Below, piece after piece: positions 17,261-25,847 of a stretch of 64,000 bases of DNA. The translations under genes and the position numbers were made by a program. Position 1 is the stretch's first letter. Every line of letters begins with the position of its first letter. The DNA is from Halalkalicoccus sp. NIPERK01 (GTDB taxonomy: Archaea; Halobacteriota; Halobacteria; Halobacteriales; Halalkalicoccaceae): positions 62,001 through 126,000 of the forward strand of contig NZ_JASVVV010000001.1 in the NCBI RefSeq assembly GCF_030287405.1. Reading direction: 5' to 3'. Under the pieces are notes generated by a model. It was not told the DNA's origin. It was given only the letters and a program-made list of their open reading frames with translations, and did not search any database.

Positions 17261-18316
17261 ATGCAGCGCCGCACCGCGCTCCGCTCGGGACTGACCCTCG
17301 TCTGTGGAGCGTCGCTTTCGGGCTGTCTCGGCGCCCTTGAGTCCGACTCGGCCTGGCGCGACCTCGTCGTCGACCGTCCGGAGGAGGTCTACGTCCCCCC
17401 GGAGATCCACGGGATGGCGACGTGGACGAGCGTGAACGCCGACGGGTACGACCTCACGCTCCTCGCGAGCCGTCCACACGGCTTCTGGACGGTCACCGGC
17501 ACCGAGACCAACCAGGTCGCGATGCGCGAGGCCCACTCGGTCCACCTGATGGCCGCCGTCCGGGAGCCGACGTCCGGACGATACCTGCCCGCGGAGGTGC
17601 GCGTCTCGATCCCCCGCGACGGCGAGTCGCTCGACCGGACGCTCTGGCCGATGCTCTCCCAGCGAATGGGGCCACACCACGGCGACAACGTCGCCCTTCC
17701 CGGCCCCGGAACCCACGCGGCGACCGTCCGGGTCCTCCCGTCGGGGGTCCGCCACCGCGACCCCTCGACCCGGTTCGATCCCGGCGTCCACGACGTCGAG
17801 TTCGAGTACGACCCGGCGGCGATCGAGGCGCTCGAGCGGACGGTCCTCGACGAGGACCGGCGGGGCGAACCCGGGGCCGTCGAACCGATGGGTCACGGAC
17901 GGGGCGAGCACGCCGGAGGCGGTGGCCACGGCGAGGGTCACCCGGCGGTCCCGACCGCACCGCCCGCAGAGGCGTTTCCCTCCCGTCTCGGGACCGGTCA
18001 CGTCTGCGGCTGTCGGGTCGTGGTGGCGCTCGACGGGAACCATCTGATCGCCTCGATGCGGACGCCGTACAACGGGTTTCCGACGCCGTTCGCGTCGCTG
18101 TCGGCGCGGATCGACCGCGCCGGGTCGAGCGAGACCCGCCCGCTGTTCGAGTCGTTCGATCCCGAGATCGGCCACCACTACGGCGCGCCCGTCGAGTTCG
18201 CGGGAGGCGAGCGGGTGACGATTGCGGTCGAAACGCCGCCACAGGTCGCACGACACGAGGGCTACGAGACGGCGTTCCTCGACCGGGGCGAGTTCAGTCT
18301 ACGACTTCCTCGGTAG
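17261..18316 (+). CDS. lipoprotein related to periplasmic iron-transport (P19/Tp34-like) proteins
   Basis: 351 residues. RRTALRSG and the lipobox LSGC (Cys22) indicate export and lipid anchoring. The body carries several His/Met motifs (HGMATWTSVN, SVHLMAAVREP, QRMGPHHGDN, a GHGRGEHAGGGGHGEGH linker at about 215-231) and VGHVCGC-type cysteines, suggesting metal binding. I link it to haloarchaeal iron transporter lipoproteins from memory. A DUF2243 membrane-protein gene converges on it with a 23-bp overlap. Confidence 0.65.
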   Translation: MQRRTALRSGLTLVCGASLSGCLGALESDSAWRDLVVDRPEEVYVPPEIHGMATWTSVNADGYDLTLLASRPHGFWTVTGTETNQVAMREAHSVHLMAAVREPTSGRYLPAEVRVSIPRDGESLDRTLWPMLSQRMGPHHGDNVALPGPGTHAATVRVLPSGVRHRDPSTRFDPGVHDVEFEYDPAAIEALERTVLDEDRRGEPGAVEPMGHGRGEHAGGGGHGEGHPAVPTAPPAEAFPSRLGTGHVCGCRVVVALDGNHLIASMRTPYNGFPTPFASLSARIDRAGSSETRPLFESFDPEIGHHYGAPVEFAGGERVTIAVETPPQVARHEGYETAFLDRGEFSLRLPR

Positions 18317-18794
18317 CTCTCCCTGGGCCGCTCCGGCGGTCGGCCAGCCACACCACGAGCAGGCCGGCCCCGAGCATGAGCAGGCTGACGACCACCCAGT
18401 GGGGGTTGTACGCCTCCGTGCCGTGGATGACGTCGTGCAGGCCGAGCAGGTAGTGATCCACGACCCCGTCGAAGACGTTGAACACGCCCGCGCCGACGAG
18501 GGACGCGCCGAGGGCGACCAGCGAGGGCAGCGGTTCGCGGGCGCGGTTGGCGATTCTCCAGAGCATCACCGCTCCCAGTCCCGCGATCAGGAGCATCGTA
18601 AGCGAGAACAGCCCGTCGAACATCACGTTCGTCCGCAGGCCGTCGTAGGTCAGCGGGTCGTAAAACCCCGAGAGCAGGTGGTGGGTCTGGAAGATCAGGT
18701 GGAAGACCAGCACGTCCACGAGGGCTCCGATGCCGAATCCGAGGACGCCGCCCCACAGGAGGAGCGCCCGTCGATACCCGCCGGTGTCGATCAT
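18294..18794 (-). CDS. DUF2243 membrane protein
   Basis: 166 residues with four hydrophobic segments. The DUF2243 pattern is clear: GFGIGALVDVLVFHLIFQTHHLL, a second FNVFDGVVDHYLLGLHDVIHG and NPHW. The conserved histidines in helices suggest a heme or metal role, but the function is not established. It follows UspA in the same direction (gap 49 bp) and overlaps the converging lipoprotein gene. Confidence 0.85.
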   Translation of the reverse strand: MIDTGGYRRALLLWGGVLGFGIGALVDVLVFHLIFQTHHLLSGFYDPLTYDGLRTNVMFDGLFSLTMLLIAGLGAVMLWRIANRAREPLPSLVALGASLVGAGVFNVFDGVVDHYLLGLHDVIHGTEAYNPHWVVVSLLMLGAGLLVVWLADRRSGPGRATEEVVD

Positions 18795-18843
18795 GGGTGC
18801 GGTTCGTAGGTCGGCTCCAAAAGCGTACGCCCGGAGAGCGCAA

Positions 18844-19239
18844 CTACGGGATGAGCGTCACCGGCAGGTCGCTCTCCTCGACGACCGCCTCGCTCGCGCT
18901 GCCGACGACGAACCGTTCGAGCCGGTTGCTCGTGGTCCGCCCCATCACGACGTGGTCGTAGCCCCGCTCCTCCGCGAGCGCGACGATCCGCTGGCCGACC
19001 TTCCGGGCCGCACCCGACTCCCGGACGACGTCGGTCTCGACGAGTTCGGGTTCCGGGTCGAGGCCCCGTTCCGAGATCGCCGCGCGAGCGCGCTCGAACA
19101 GTTCGTCGGTCGCGTCGGTGCGCTCGGCCGCGAAGTGCACCACGGCCAGATCGGCGTCGAACCCGCTGGCGAACTCGACGCCGAACCGGAGCGCGTCGAA
19201 ACTGCTGGCCGAACCGTCGATCGGGACGAGGAGCTGCAT
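18844..19239 (-). CDS. universal stress protein (UspA family)
   Basis: 131 residues, single Usp domain: MQLLVPIDGSASS start with the nucleotide-contacting Asp, and the ATP-binding motif as VMGRTTSNRLERFVVGSASEAV (near G-2x-G-9x-G-S). It lies 53 bp after the phosphate permease gene on the same strand. Confidence 0.9.
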   Translation of the reverse strand: MQLLVPIDGSASSFDALRFGVEFASGFDADLAVVHFAAERTDATDELFERARAAISERGLDPEPELVETDVVRESGAARKVGQRIVALAEERGYDHVVMGRTTSNRLERFVVGSASEAVVEESDLPVTLIP

Positions 19240-19292
19240 ACCCCTGCCAATCGTGTCCGACCTAAAAAGTGGGCGGGCTTCGAGCCGGTCGG

Positions 19293-20468
19293 CTAGAACC
19301 CGAACACGGGCACGAATCGAAAGGCGAGGTACGCCCCGAGGGTCGCGAGCGCCGGGACGACGTTCTGCAGGAGGATCACGCGGGCGGTCGTCTCGGGGTC
19401 GAACAGATCCGTGGTTTTCGGGATCTCCTCGGGGCGTTCGTCCCCGATCTTCGGGAGGGGCTCGCCCTCGCGGTCGGCGGCCAGCGCGCCGACCGAGACG
19501 TTGGTCCGCTCGCGGCCGTGAACGCTATCGGAGAGCGTCGTCGTCCGGGTCGCCCGCCCCCATCCGAGGCCGATGATGCTCATCGTCGCGACGACGACGA
19601 AGCTCGCGGGGATGCCGGCCGCAGAGAGCAGGGAGATGATGGTCGCGCTGACGACCGCGACCACGATCGCGGCGGTCAGCGGGAGGTCGGTGATGTCGTT
19701 GCCGAGCGTTTCGAGGGTCCGTCTGGCGATCGTGAACGCCCCCACCCCGGTCGCCGCGGCCGCGAGCGCGATCGCGGGGTTCATCGCCAGTTCGCCGCTT
19801 CCCACGAGGGGGGCGACGGCGTTGGCGACATTGCTGGCGCCCGAACTGAACGCCATGTAACAGCCGATCCCGATCAGGACGGCCGTTCCGACGGTCTCCC
19901 GGCGGGCCACGTCCTCCCCGGTGGTGAGCCGCGGAAGCCGCCCCGTGCGGTCGAGGACGAACGTCGGTTCGTCGTTCCGGGGGATCGAGACCAACCGGTT
20001 GAGATGCGAGTAGAAGTACCGGCCGATGACGCCGCTGACCCAGAAGGCGATCACGGGCGCGACGAGCCACCACGAGACGATCACCCCCATCGTCGCCCAG
20101 TCGATCCGGCCGGTGGCGATGCCGAGGCCGGCGATCGATCCCACGGCGCTCATCGAGGTCGAGGCGGGGACGCCGAAGACGTTCCCGACGAACAGCGCCC
20201 CGCCGATGAAAAAGAGGACGGTGATGGAGACCTCGAGGCTGAACAGCGAACTCGGGACGATGTCGCCCCCGAGCGTGTCGACGACCTCCCGTCCGAGCGT
20301 CCACCCGCCGGCGAAGAAGAACACCGTCATCAGCGCCGCCGCGCCGACCTTCGAGATCGCGTTCGAGCCGACCGCGGGGCCGAACGCGGGGCCGGTCGTC
20401 GCCCCGCCGACGTTGTAGCCGACGAACGCCGCGACCACGACGCCGACGAACAGCAGGACGTCGCTCAT
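19293..20468 (-). CDS. inorganic phosphate transporter (PiT family)
   Basis: 391 residues, ~10 membrane helices. Two inverted PiT repeats are visible: FVGYNVGGATTGPAFGPAVGSNAIS near the N-terminus and AFSSGASNVANAVAPLVGSG in the second half, both in the GANDxANA position. PiT proteins move metal-phosphate with protons or Na+. A hydrophilic loop near 310-355 precedes the last helix. Upstream of uspA and DUF2243 in what looks like one run. Confidence 0.88.
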   Translation of the reverse strand: MSDVLLFVGVVVAAFVGYNVGGATTGPAFGPAVGSNAISKVGAAALMTVFFFAGGWTLGREVVDTLGGDIVPSSLFSLEVSITVLFFIGGALFVGNVFGVPASTSMSAVGSIAGLGIATGRIDWATMGVIVSWWLVAPVIAFWVSGVIGRYFYSHLNRLVSIPRNDEPTFVLDRTGRLPRLTTGEDVARRETVGTAVLIGIGCYMAFSSGASNVANAVAPLVGSGELAMNPAIALAAAATGVGAFTIARRTLETLGNDITDLPLTAAIVVAVVSATIISLLSAAGIPASFVVVATMSIIGLGWGRATRTTTLSDSVHGRERTNVSVGALAADREGEPLPKIGDERPEEIPKTTDLFDPETTARVILLQNVVPALATLGAYLAFRFVPVFGF

Positions 20469-20519
20469 GGTTCCCCGACGGCGGGGGCCCGGTTAAGGCG
20501 TGTCATCTGCCCGCGTCGC

Positions 20520-21320
20520 TCAGAGTTCGATCCGCTCGACGAGTTCGTTCTCGCTTCGGGTGTTGAGCGCGACGATCCGGACGAAGTCCTCCAGCCCCGA
20601 GTCGTCGAGTTTCGCCTTCAGCAGGCTGTCGACCTGGTAGACGCCCGCGGCGTCGGTCATCTCGATCTCGACGTGGACCGGGATGTCCTCGCCCTCGTGG
20701 AGCGAGACGCGCTGGATCGCCTGGCTCGACACCGTGTTGATCCCCCGACCGCCGCGCTCGTAGGGGTTCCGCGAACGCCCGCGTTCCATGTCGAGGCCGT
20801 CACAGATCCGGATGACGCCAGCCTCGCGGGTCAGCGGGACCTCCTCGGTGTGGTGACAGAGGATCGCGTGGAGCACCTCGCCCTTCACTCGTACTTGTCC
20901 GTCGATCCCGTAGAACTCCGGGAGGATCCGGTCGAGGACGTCCGCCGCGAGCGGGATCGAGTAGTAGGTGTGGTCCGAGCGGTGGACGACGTGGCCGATG
21001 TCGTGGAGCTTCGCGGCGAGCGCGAGGATCACCGCCTCGTCGGCCTCCTCGAGCCCCTGATCGCGTGCCCCGTTGAACTCGACGCCGCCGCGCTTCAGGA
21101 GGTCGTAGAGACAGAGCGCCCTGTTCAGGACGATCTCGATGTGTTTCTCGCCGTGATCGTTGTAGCGCATCCGCGTGACCGGGTTGACGTTCTGGGCTTC
21201 GAGGTACGCCTGGATCTCCTCGTCGCGTTCGACGAAGGCGAGTACCTCGTTGACGCGTTCGTCGGGGAAGGCGTGTTCGGCGTCGGGGTCGTATCGCCTG
21301 TTACCGGTCGACTCTGCCAT
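20520..21320 (-). CDS. HD-domain metal-dependent phosphohydrolase
   Basis: 266 residues. HD motifs: NDHGEKHIEIVLNRAL (His near 55-59), LAAKLHDIGHVVHRSDH with the HD pair near 107-108, and CHHTEEV further on. The C-terminal ~70 residues form a separate beta-rich domain. Probably hydrolyses a nucleotide or cyclic dinucleotide; the substrate is unknown. 51 bp upstream of the phosphate permease on the same strand. Confidence 0.85.
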   Translation of the reverse strand: MAESTGNRRYDPDAEHAFPDERVNEVLAFVERDEEIQAYLEAQNVNPVTRMRYNDHGEKHIEIVLNRALCLYDLLKRGGVEFNGARDQGLEEADEAVILALAAKLHDIGHVVHRSDHTYYSIPLAADVLDRILPEFYGIDGQVRVKGEVLHAILCHHTEEVPLTREAGVIRICDGLDMERGRSRNPYERGGRGINTVSSQAIQRVSLHEGEDIPVHVEIEMTDAAGVYQVDSLLKAKLDDSGLEDFVRIVALNTRSENELVERIEL

Positions 21321-21440
21321 ATCCGTCCGTGGGTTCGCCGGGTAGAAAAACCCGCGGCATCGGGCGTCCGCGGCGGTCGTGATGGACGGTGCGACAACGG
21401 GTGCGGCGTCGTCCTCACCGACGCCGGAGGGGCCGAGCCG

Positions 21441-22718
21441 TCAGAACTGCGTCGGGGCCTCCCGCTCGAACCACGAGTCGTCGACCCGGACGGGATCGGG
21501 CCCGAACGCGAGCAGTTCTGCCGTCCGCTCCGCGAGCGGGCTACGTGGCGCGACGGAAAAGAACGTTCGCAGGGCGGGCCGGCGGATCGGGCGGGGGACT
21601 CGCTCCCCGTGGAGGACCAGCGCCGTCAGCGCCCGTTCGAGGCGGCGCTGGGTCTCGACCACCCGCTCGACGGCGGGGCGACGGCGCGACTCGTAGCGCC
21701 CGAGGGCGCAGGCGGGAAGCGGACCGTCGCCGGGATCGAGCGAGAGCGCGCGGGCGACCGTCTCGTGGGCGACGACGGCGTCCGCGATGGCCAGGGCGTT
21801 CCCCTGCCCGCCGACCGGCGAGGCGATGTGGGCCGCGTCCCCGAGCAGGAGGAGGCCGCCGTCGACCCACCGCTCGCCCATCCCGGGTTCGATCCGCAGC
21901 AGGGTGCAGTCATCGAAGCTCCCGAGGGCGTCGGGGAGCACCCCGTCGAGGCCGGGATCGACGGTCGAGATCCGCTCGCGGAACGCCTCGATTCCCCGCC
22001 CGCGCAGGTCGGCGTAGCTCCCCCGCGGGATGAACCAGCCGGCCTGGGCCGCCTCGCCGCCGAGGCCGAAGTAAAGCAGTAGCCCGCCGTCGTCGTACCG
22101 GCCCTGAGCGGTCTCGCCGACGGCGTCGGCGGGCAGTTTGAACCACAGCAGGTCGAGTTTCGACGCCAGCCTGCCGGGGTCGATCCCCGCGCTGGCCCTG
22201 ACCGTCGAGTAGCGCCCGTCGGCGCCGACGACGACCCGCGAGCGGATCCGTACTGCGTCGCCGGTCCGGCGGTTCGTCGCGAGCACGCCCGCGACCCGCC
22301 CGCCCTCGTAGAGGAGGTCCCGCGCGGGCAGCCTGTCGTGGTACTCGAAGTTCGGGAACTCGGCGGCGCGCTCGACGAGCAGTTCCAAAAGCGGGGGCTG
22401 TTCCATCAACAGCGCGTAGTCGTGCCCGCCACCGAGCGCCTCGAAATCGATGGTTCGGTAGGGCCGCCCGTAGATCACCACCTCCGGGCGCGAAACCCGC
22501 TCGTGATCGAGCGCGAGCACCTCGTCCAGAAGACCGAGTTGCTCGAAGACGTCGAGCGCGAGCGGCTGGAACAGGTAGCCCCTGAACTCCCGGTCCAGCG
22601 TGGCGTGGCGCTCGATGAGCGTCGTCTCGATGCCGCTTCGCGCGAGCAAGTAGGCGAGAAGGCAGCCCCCCGGCCCGGCACCGACGACTGCCACCGTCGT
22701 CTCGATCTCGGTGTCCAT
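21441..22718 (-). CDS. FAD-dependent aromatic hydroxylase-type monooxygenase
   Basis: 425 residues with the PHBH/UbiH layout: VAVVGAGPGGCLLAYLLARSG (FAD Rossmann motif), VVVGADGRYSTVR (the DG motif) and LLLGDAAHIASPVGGQGNALAIADA (second FAD motif). It should hydroxylate an aromatic or polyprenyl substrate with NAD(P)H and O2. It follows a GST-family gene by 38 bp, which suggests a shared role in quinone or aromatic metabolism. Confidence 0.85.
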   Translation of the reverse strand: MDTEIETTVAVVGAGPGGCLLAYLLARSGIETTLIERHATLDREFRGYLFQPLALDVFEQLGLLDEVLALDHERVSRPEVVIYGRPYRTIDFEALGGGHDYALLMEQPPLLELLVERAAEFPNFEYHDRLPARDLLYEGGRVAGVLATNRRTGDAVRIRSRVVVGADGRYSTVRASAGIDPGRLASKLDLLWFKLPADAVGETAQGRYDDGGLLLYFGLGGEAAQAGWFIPRGSYADLRGRGIEAFRERISTVDPGLDGVLPDALGSFDDCTLLRIEPGMGERWVDGGLLLLGDAAHIASPVGGQGNALAIADAVVAHETVARALSLDPGDGPLPACALGRYESRRRPAVERVVETQRRLERALTALVLHGERVPRPIRRPALRTFFSVAPRSPLAERTAELLAFGPDPVRVDDSWFEREAPTQF

Positions 22719-22756
22719 GCCGTGCGATAACGCACCCCTAGGAGATCAACGCGCCG

Positions 22757-23740
22757 CTACCGTGGGGTCAGTGCCTCGGGCGGTCCTCCCGCCAACCGGT
22801 CCCGGTCGTGGGGGGCATCGAAATCGAGGTCGGGCCCGCGCGCGACGATCCGCGAGGGGTTCACGTCCGGGTGGGTCGTGTAGTAGTGTTCCGTGATGTG
22901 GCCCATGTTCACCGTCTCGGCGACGCCCGGCGTCCCGTACAGGTCCCGGAGGTACGGCCAGAGGTGCTCGTACTCCTGTATCTGTTTGACGTTGCACATG
23001 AAGTGGGTGTGGTAGACCTGGTCGAACCGGATCAGCGTGGTGAACATGCAGAGGTCGGCCTCGGTGAGGCGGTCGCCCGCGAGGTAGCGCCGGTCGGCGA
23101 GGACCGAATCCCAGCGGTCCAGCGCACTGAAGAGGTCGTCGATGGCCTCGTCGTAGGCCGCCTGCGAGCCCGCGAAGCCCGCCCGGTAAACCCCGTTGTT
23201 GATCGGCTCGTAGATCGCGTCGATGATCTCCTCTACCCCCTCGCGATACCCCTCCGGGTAGAGGTCCACCTCGCGGGTCGCGTGTTCCTCGAACTCGGTG
23301 TCCAACATTCGCAGGATCTCCCTCGATTCGTTGTTGACGATGGTTTCTTCCTTCGTGTCCCAGAGGACGGGAACGGTCACCCGGGCGGTGACGTCCGGGT
23401 CCGCCCGGACGTACAGTTCGCGGAGGTAGTCCGATCCGTGGACGCGGTCGGGGGTACAGCCCTCCTTTTCGGGGATGAACCCCCAGCCGTCCTCGTCCCT
23501 AAAGGGGTCGACCACCGACACCCCGATGGCGCCCTCCAGTCCCTTCAGCGACCGCGCCAGCAGGGTCCGGTGTGCCCACGGGCAGGCGTACGAGACGTAG
23601 AGGTGGTATCGGCCGGACTCGGCGGGGAACCCCTCGCCGATCCGGTCGCGAAACGTGGTCTCCTGGCGCTCGAACGCCCCCTCCTCGTTCGTCGACTCGT
23701 AGGCGTCGGTTCGCCACTCGCCGTCGACCAGTTGGTTCAC
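22757..23740 (-). CDS. glutathionyl-hydroquinone reductase-like (Xi-class GST) protein
   Basis: 327 residues from a GTG (MNQLVDGEW), well matched to the family length. The thioredoxin-fold domain has YACPWAHRTLL with the catalytic Cys; VPVLWDTKEETIVNNES is the cis-Pro/substrate loop; the helical GST C-terminal domain follows (LAGDRLTEADLCMFTTLIRFD). Haloarchaea use gamma-glutamylcysteine rather than glutathione, so the thiol partner probably differs. It precedes the monooxygenase gene. Confidence 0.87.
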   Translation of the reverse strand: MNQLVDGEWRTDAYESTNEEGAFERQETTFRDRIGEGFPAESGRYHLYVSYACPWAHRTLLARSLKGLEGAIGVSVVDPFRDEDGWGFIPEKEGCTPDRVHGSDYLRELYVRADPDVTARVTVPVLWDTKEETIVNNESREILRMLDTEFEEHATREVDLYPEGYREGVEEIIDAIYEPINNGVYRAGFAGSQAAYDEAIDDLFSALDRWDSVLADRRYLAGDRLTEADLCMFTTLIRFDQVYHTHFMCNVKQIQEYEHLWPYLRDLYGTPGVAETVNMGHITEHYYTTHPDVNPSRIVARGPDLDFDAPHDRDRLAGGPPEALTPR

Positions 23741-23772
23741 GCGAACCCTACGGCTCGGAGACGTAAAGCCGC

Positions 23773-24006
23773 TTAGCCGCCGTCGGGGACCGACGTGATC
23801 ACGTACCACTCGTCCCACCGATCCTCGTTTTCGGGACGAGACCGGCGCTCGATTTCGACCCCGTGTGCGCCCTCGGCGTGTTCGGGACAGACCGGTCGCA
23901 CCTCGTCGCCGTCCGGGACGACGTAGATCCCACCACGGGGATCGATTTCGTCGTCGCAGTCGTGACAGACGAGCGAGGGCGGGAGGGTTCGACCGATCAG
24001 GTCCAT
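23773..24006 (-). CDS. small zinc-binding-like protein
   Basis: 77 residues from MDLIGRTLPP. CHDC near residues 14-17 and CPEH near 40-43 form a plausible CxxC..CxxH metal site. No other feature. 32 bp upstream of the GST-like gene, same strand. Function not recognised. Confidence 0.65.
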   Translation of the reverse strand: MDLIGRTLPPSLVCHDCDDEIDPRGGIYVVPDGDEVRPVCPEHAEGAHGVEIERRSRPENEDRWDEWYVITSVPDGG

Positions 24007-24063
24007 GGTCGGCGTTCGTCCGCGACCGTGATAAGTGGTAGCCAGCCACGTCTTCCGGCCCCG

Positions 24064-24129
24064 GGGTCGCGAGAGCGACCCTCCCGGTCCGAAAAGCTGG
24101 ACCGAAAACACCGACACAGCGTTGCTGTG
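24064..24129 (-). terminator. three tandem hairpins after pheT
   Basis: Stems GGGTCGC/GCGACCC (24064-24081), CGGTCC/GGACCG (24085-24104) and CACAGC/GCTGTG (24115-24129) stand in a row just past the pheT stop. Short T runs follow the first two on the minus strand. Probably a transcription end region for pheST. Confidence 0.45.
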
Positions 24130-24143
24130 CCGGAAACACCGGT

Positions 24144-25847
24144 CTATTTCAGCGCGTCGAGTCGGAACTCGAAGGCGGAGACGGGGAGTTCGAGGTCGTG
24201 TTCGACCAGCACTTCGGGGTGGATCTCGCCGACGACGCCCGCCGATCGACCGTCGATGGCGACCGAGGCCGCCCGGCCGTCGACGAACGTCGGGTGCTCG
24301 GTCGGGGGCGTTTCGAGGTCGACGCCGAACGCGCGGGCGATCGCCTGCAGGACCGCCTTGGCGTCCTCGTAGGAGGCGTCGGTCCGTGCGAGGACCCCCG
24401 CGACGGTGCGGCGCTCGGCGACGCCAGTCTCCGTCGAGTCGTCGATCCAGGCGGCGAAGCCGACCTCGGCGAGGTCCTGGGGGTACGAGCGGTGGGTGTT
24501 GTTCTCCAGAACCAGCAGCAACGAGGGCAGCGCCCACGTGCGGACCATCGTGTAGTCCTCGCTGTAGGGTTCGCGGATCGTCGCGGGGTCGCCCGCGCCG
24601 ACGACCCCCTCGTCCGGCGCCACCCGGAGGCGTTCGAAGTTCTCGGCCTCGTTGATCAGGTGGAAGTTCAGGGTGTCCTCGAAGCCGAGTCCCACGAGGA
24701 CGCCCCGGGCGGCGTCCTCCAGTCGGGTGCGCTCGTGACGAGCGCCGACGGTGCTCACCTCGGGGTAGGTGGGGACGAGCGCGTCGAAGCCGTAGGCCCG
24801 ACCCACGTCGTCGATCAGGTCGACGGGGTGAAGGACGTCGACGCGATACGGCGGGACCTTCACGTCGTAGGCGGTCTCCTCTCCTAACACCCGTGTCGCC
24901 GAGAGCCCGGATCGCTCGAAGCAGTCGATCACCGTCTCGGGGTCGAACTCCATGCCGAGCATCCCCTCGATGCGGTCGTGTGCGACGCGCTTTTCGCGAA
25001 CCTCGAAGTCCGGTCTGAGAAGCGTCCGGTCGGGGTACTCGATCTCGACCTCCTCGATGGTCGCGCCACGGGCCGACAGCGCGTAGCAGACGATCGCACA
25101 CATCCTGTCGATCGTCCACTGGTCGGTCCCGGTCAACTCGACGAACAGTTCCCTGGAATCGGTCGAGACCTCAGTCCGCCGGCCGTTGATCACCGGCGGG
25201 AACGAGAAGAGGCCGAGTTCGTCGTAGATCGCCGGATACTTCCCGTAGTCGCTCACGATGTCGGCGTACTCCCGGCCCGTGGGGTGGTCCTCAAGGACCT
25301 CGGCGGGCGTGAGTTCCGCGTTCGAGTCGAGCGGGACGAACCGCGGCCCGTCGGGTTCGACTCCCGTATAGCGGATCGAGGGCGACCCCTCGCCCGTCGC
25401 CGGCCGTCCCTTCAACATGGCGAGGTCGTGGATCCCGATCGCGCCCTTCGCGCGCTTTCGACCCATCGTCGCGTGGAGTTTCTCCTGGAGTTGGATCAGC
25501 GAGTCCAGCCCCTTCTCGTCGAGATCGACCCCGCGGATCACCGCGCCGGTGACGTAGGGGCGCTCCTCGGGCACGTCGTCGACTTCGATGGTCCAGTCGG
25601 GGTCGTTCGTCGGCGGGACGTACGTCCCCCGGTCCTCGCCGTACTGATACCGGAGCGAGCGGGCGACCCCCTCGACCGAGAGCCGGTCCAGCCGATCCGG
25701 CGCGAACTCGAACTGGAGTTCGCCGTCCTCCGTTCGACCCTCGTACTCCAGACCCAGCCCGAACAGGTCGTCCTTGAGCCGGTCGTCGTCCTTCTCGGTG
25801 CCGGTCAGCTCGCGCAGGTCGTCGGTGTCGATATCGACGACGGGCAT
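24144..25847 (-). CDS. pheT: phenylalanine--tRNA ligase beta subunit
   Basis: 567 residues from MPVVDIDTDDL, archaeal length. B3/B4 editing region, B5 domain and the catalytic-like core are in order (AKGAIGIHDLAMLKG; VDLIDDVGRAYGFDAL; FVDGRAASVAIDGR; VGEIHPEVL). Its ATG shares one base with the pheS stop. Forms the alpha2beta2 enzyme with PheS and supplies tRNA binding and editing. Confidence 0.96.
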   Translation of the reverse strand: MPVVDIDTDDLRELTGTEKDDDRLKDDLFGLGLEYEGRTEDGELQFEFAPDRLDRLSVEGVARSLRYQYGEDRGTYVPPTNDPDWTIEVDDVPEERPYVTGAVIRGVDLDEKGLDSLIQLQEKLHATMGRKRAKGAIGIHDLAMLKGRPATGEGSPSIRYTGVEPDGPRFVPLDSNAELTPAEVLEDHPTGREYADIVSDYGKYPAIYDELGLFSFPPVINGRRTEVSTDSRELFVELTGTDQWTIDRMCAIVCYALSARGATIEEVEIEYPDRTLLRPDFEVREKRVAHDRIEGMLGMEFDPETVIDCFERSGLSATRVLGEETAYDVKVPPYRVDVLHPVDLIDDVGRAYGFDALVPTYPEVSTVGARHERTRLEDAARGVLVGLGFEDTLNFHLINEAENFERLRVAPDEGVVGAGDPATIREPYSEDYTMVRTWALPSLLLVLENNTHRSYPQDLAEVGFAAWIDDSTETGVAERRTVAGVLARTDASYEDAKAVLQAIARAFGVDLETPPTEHPTFVDGRAASVAIDGRSAGVVGEIHPEVLVEHDLELPVSAFEFRLDALK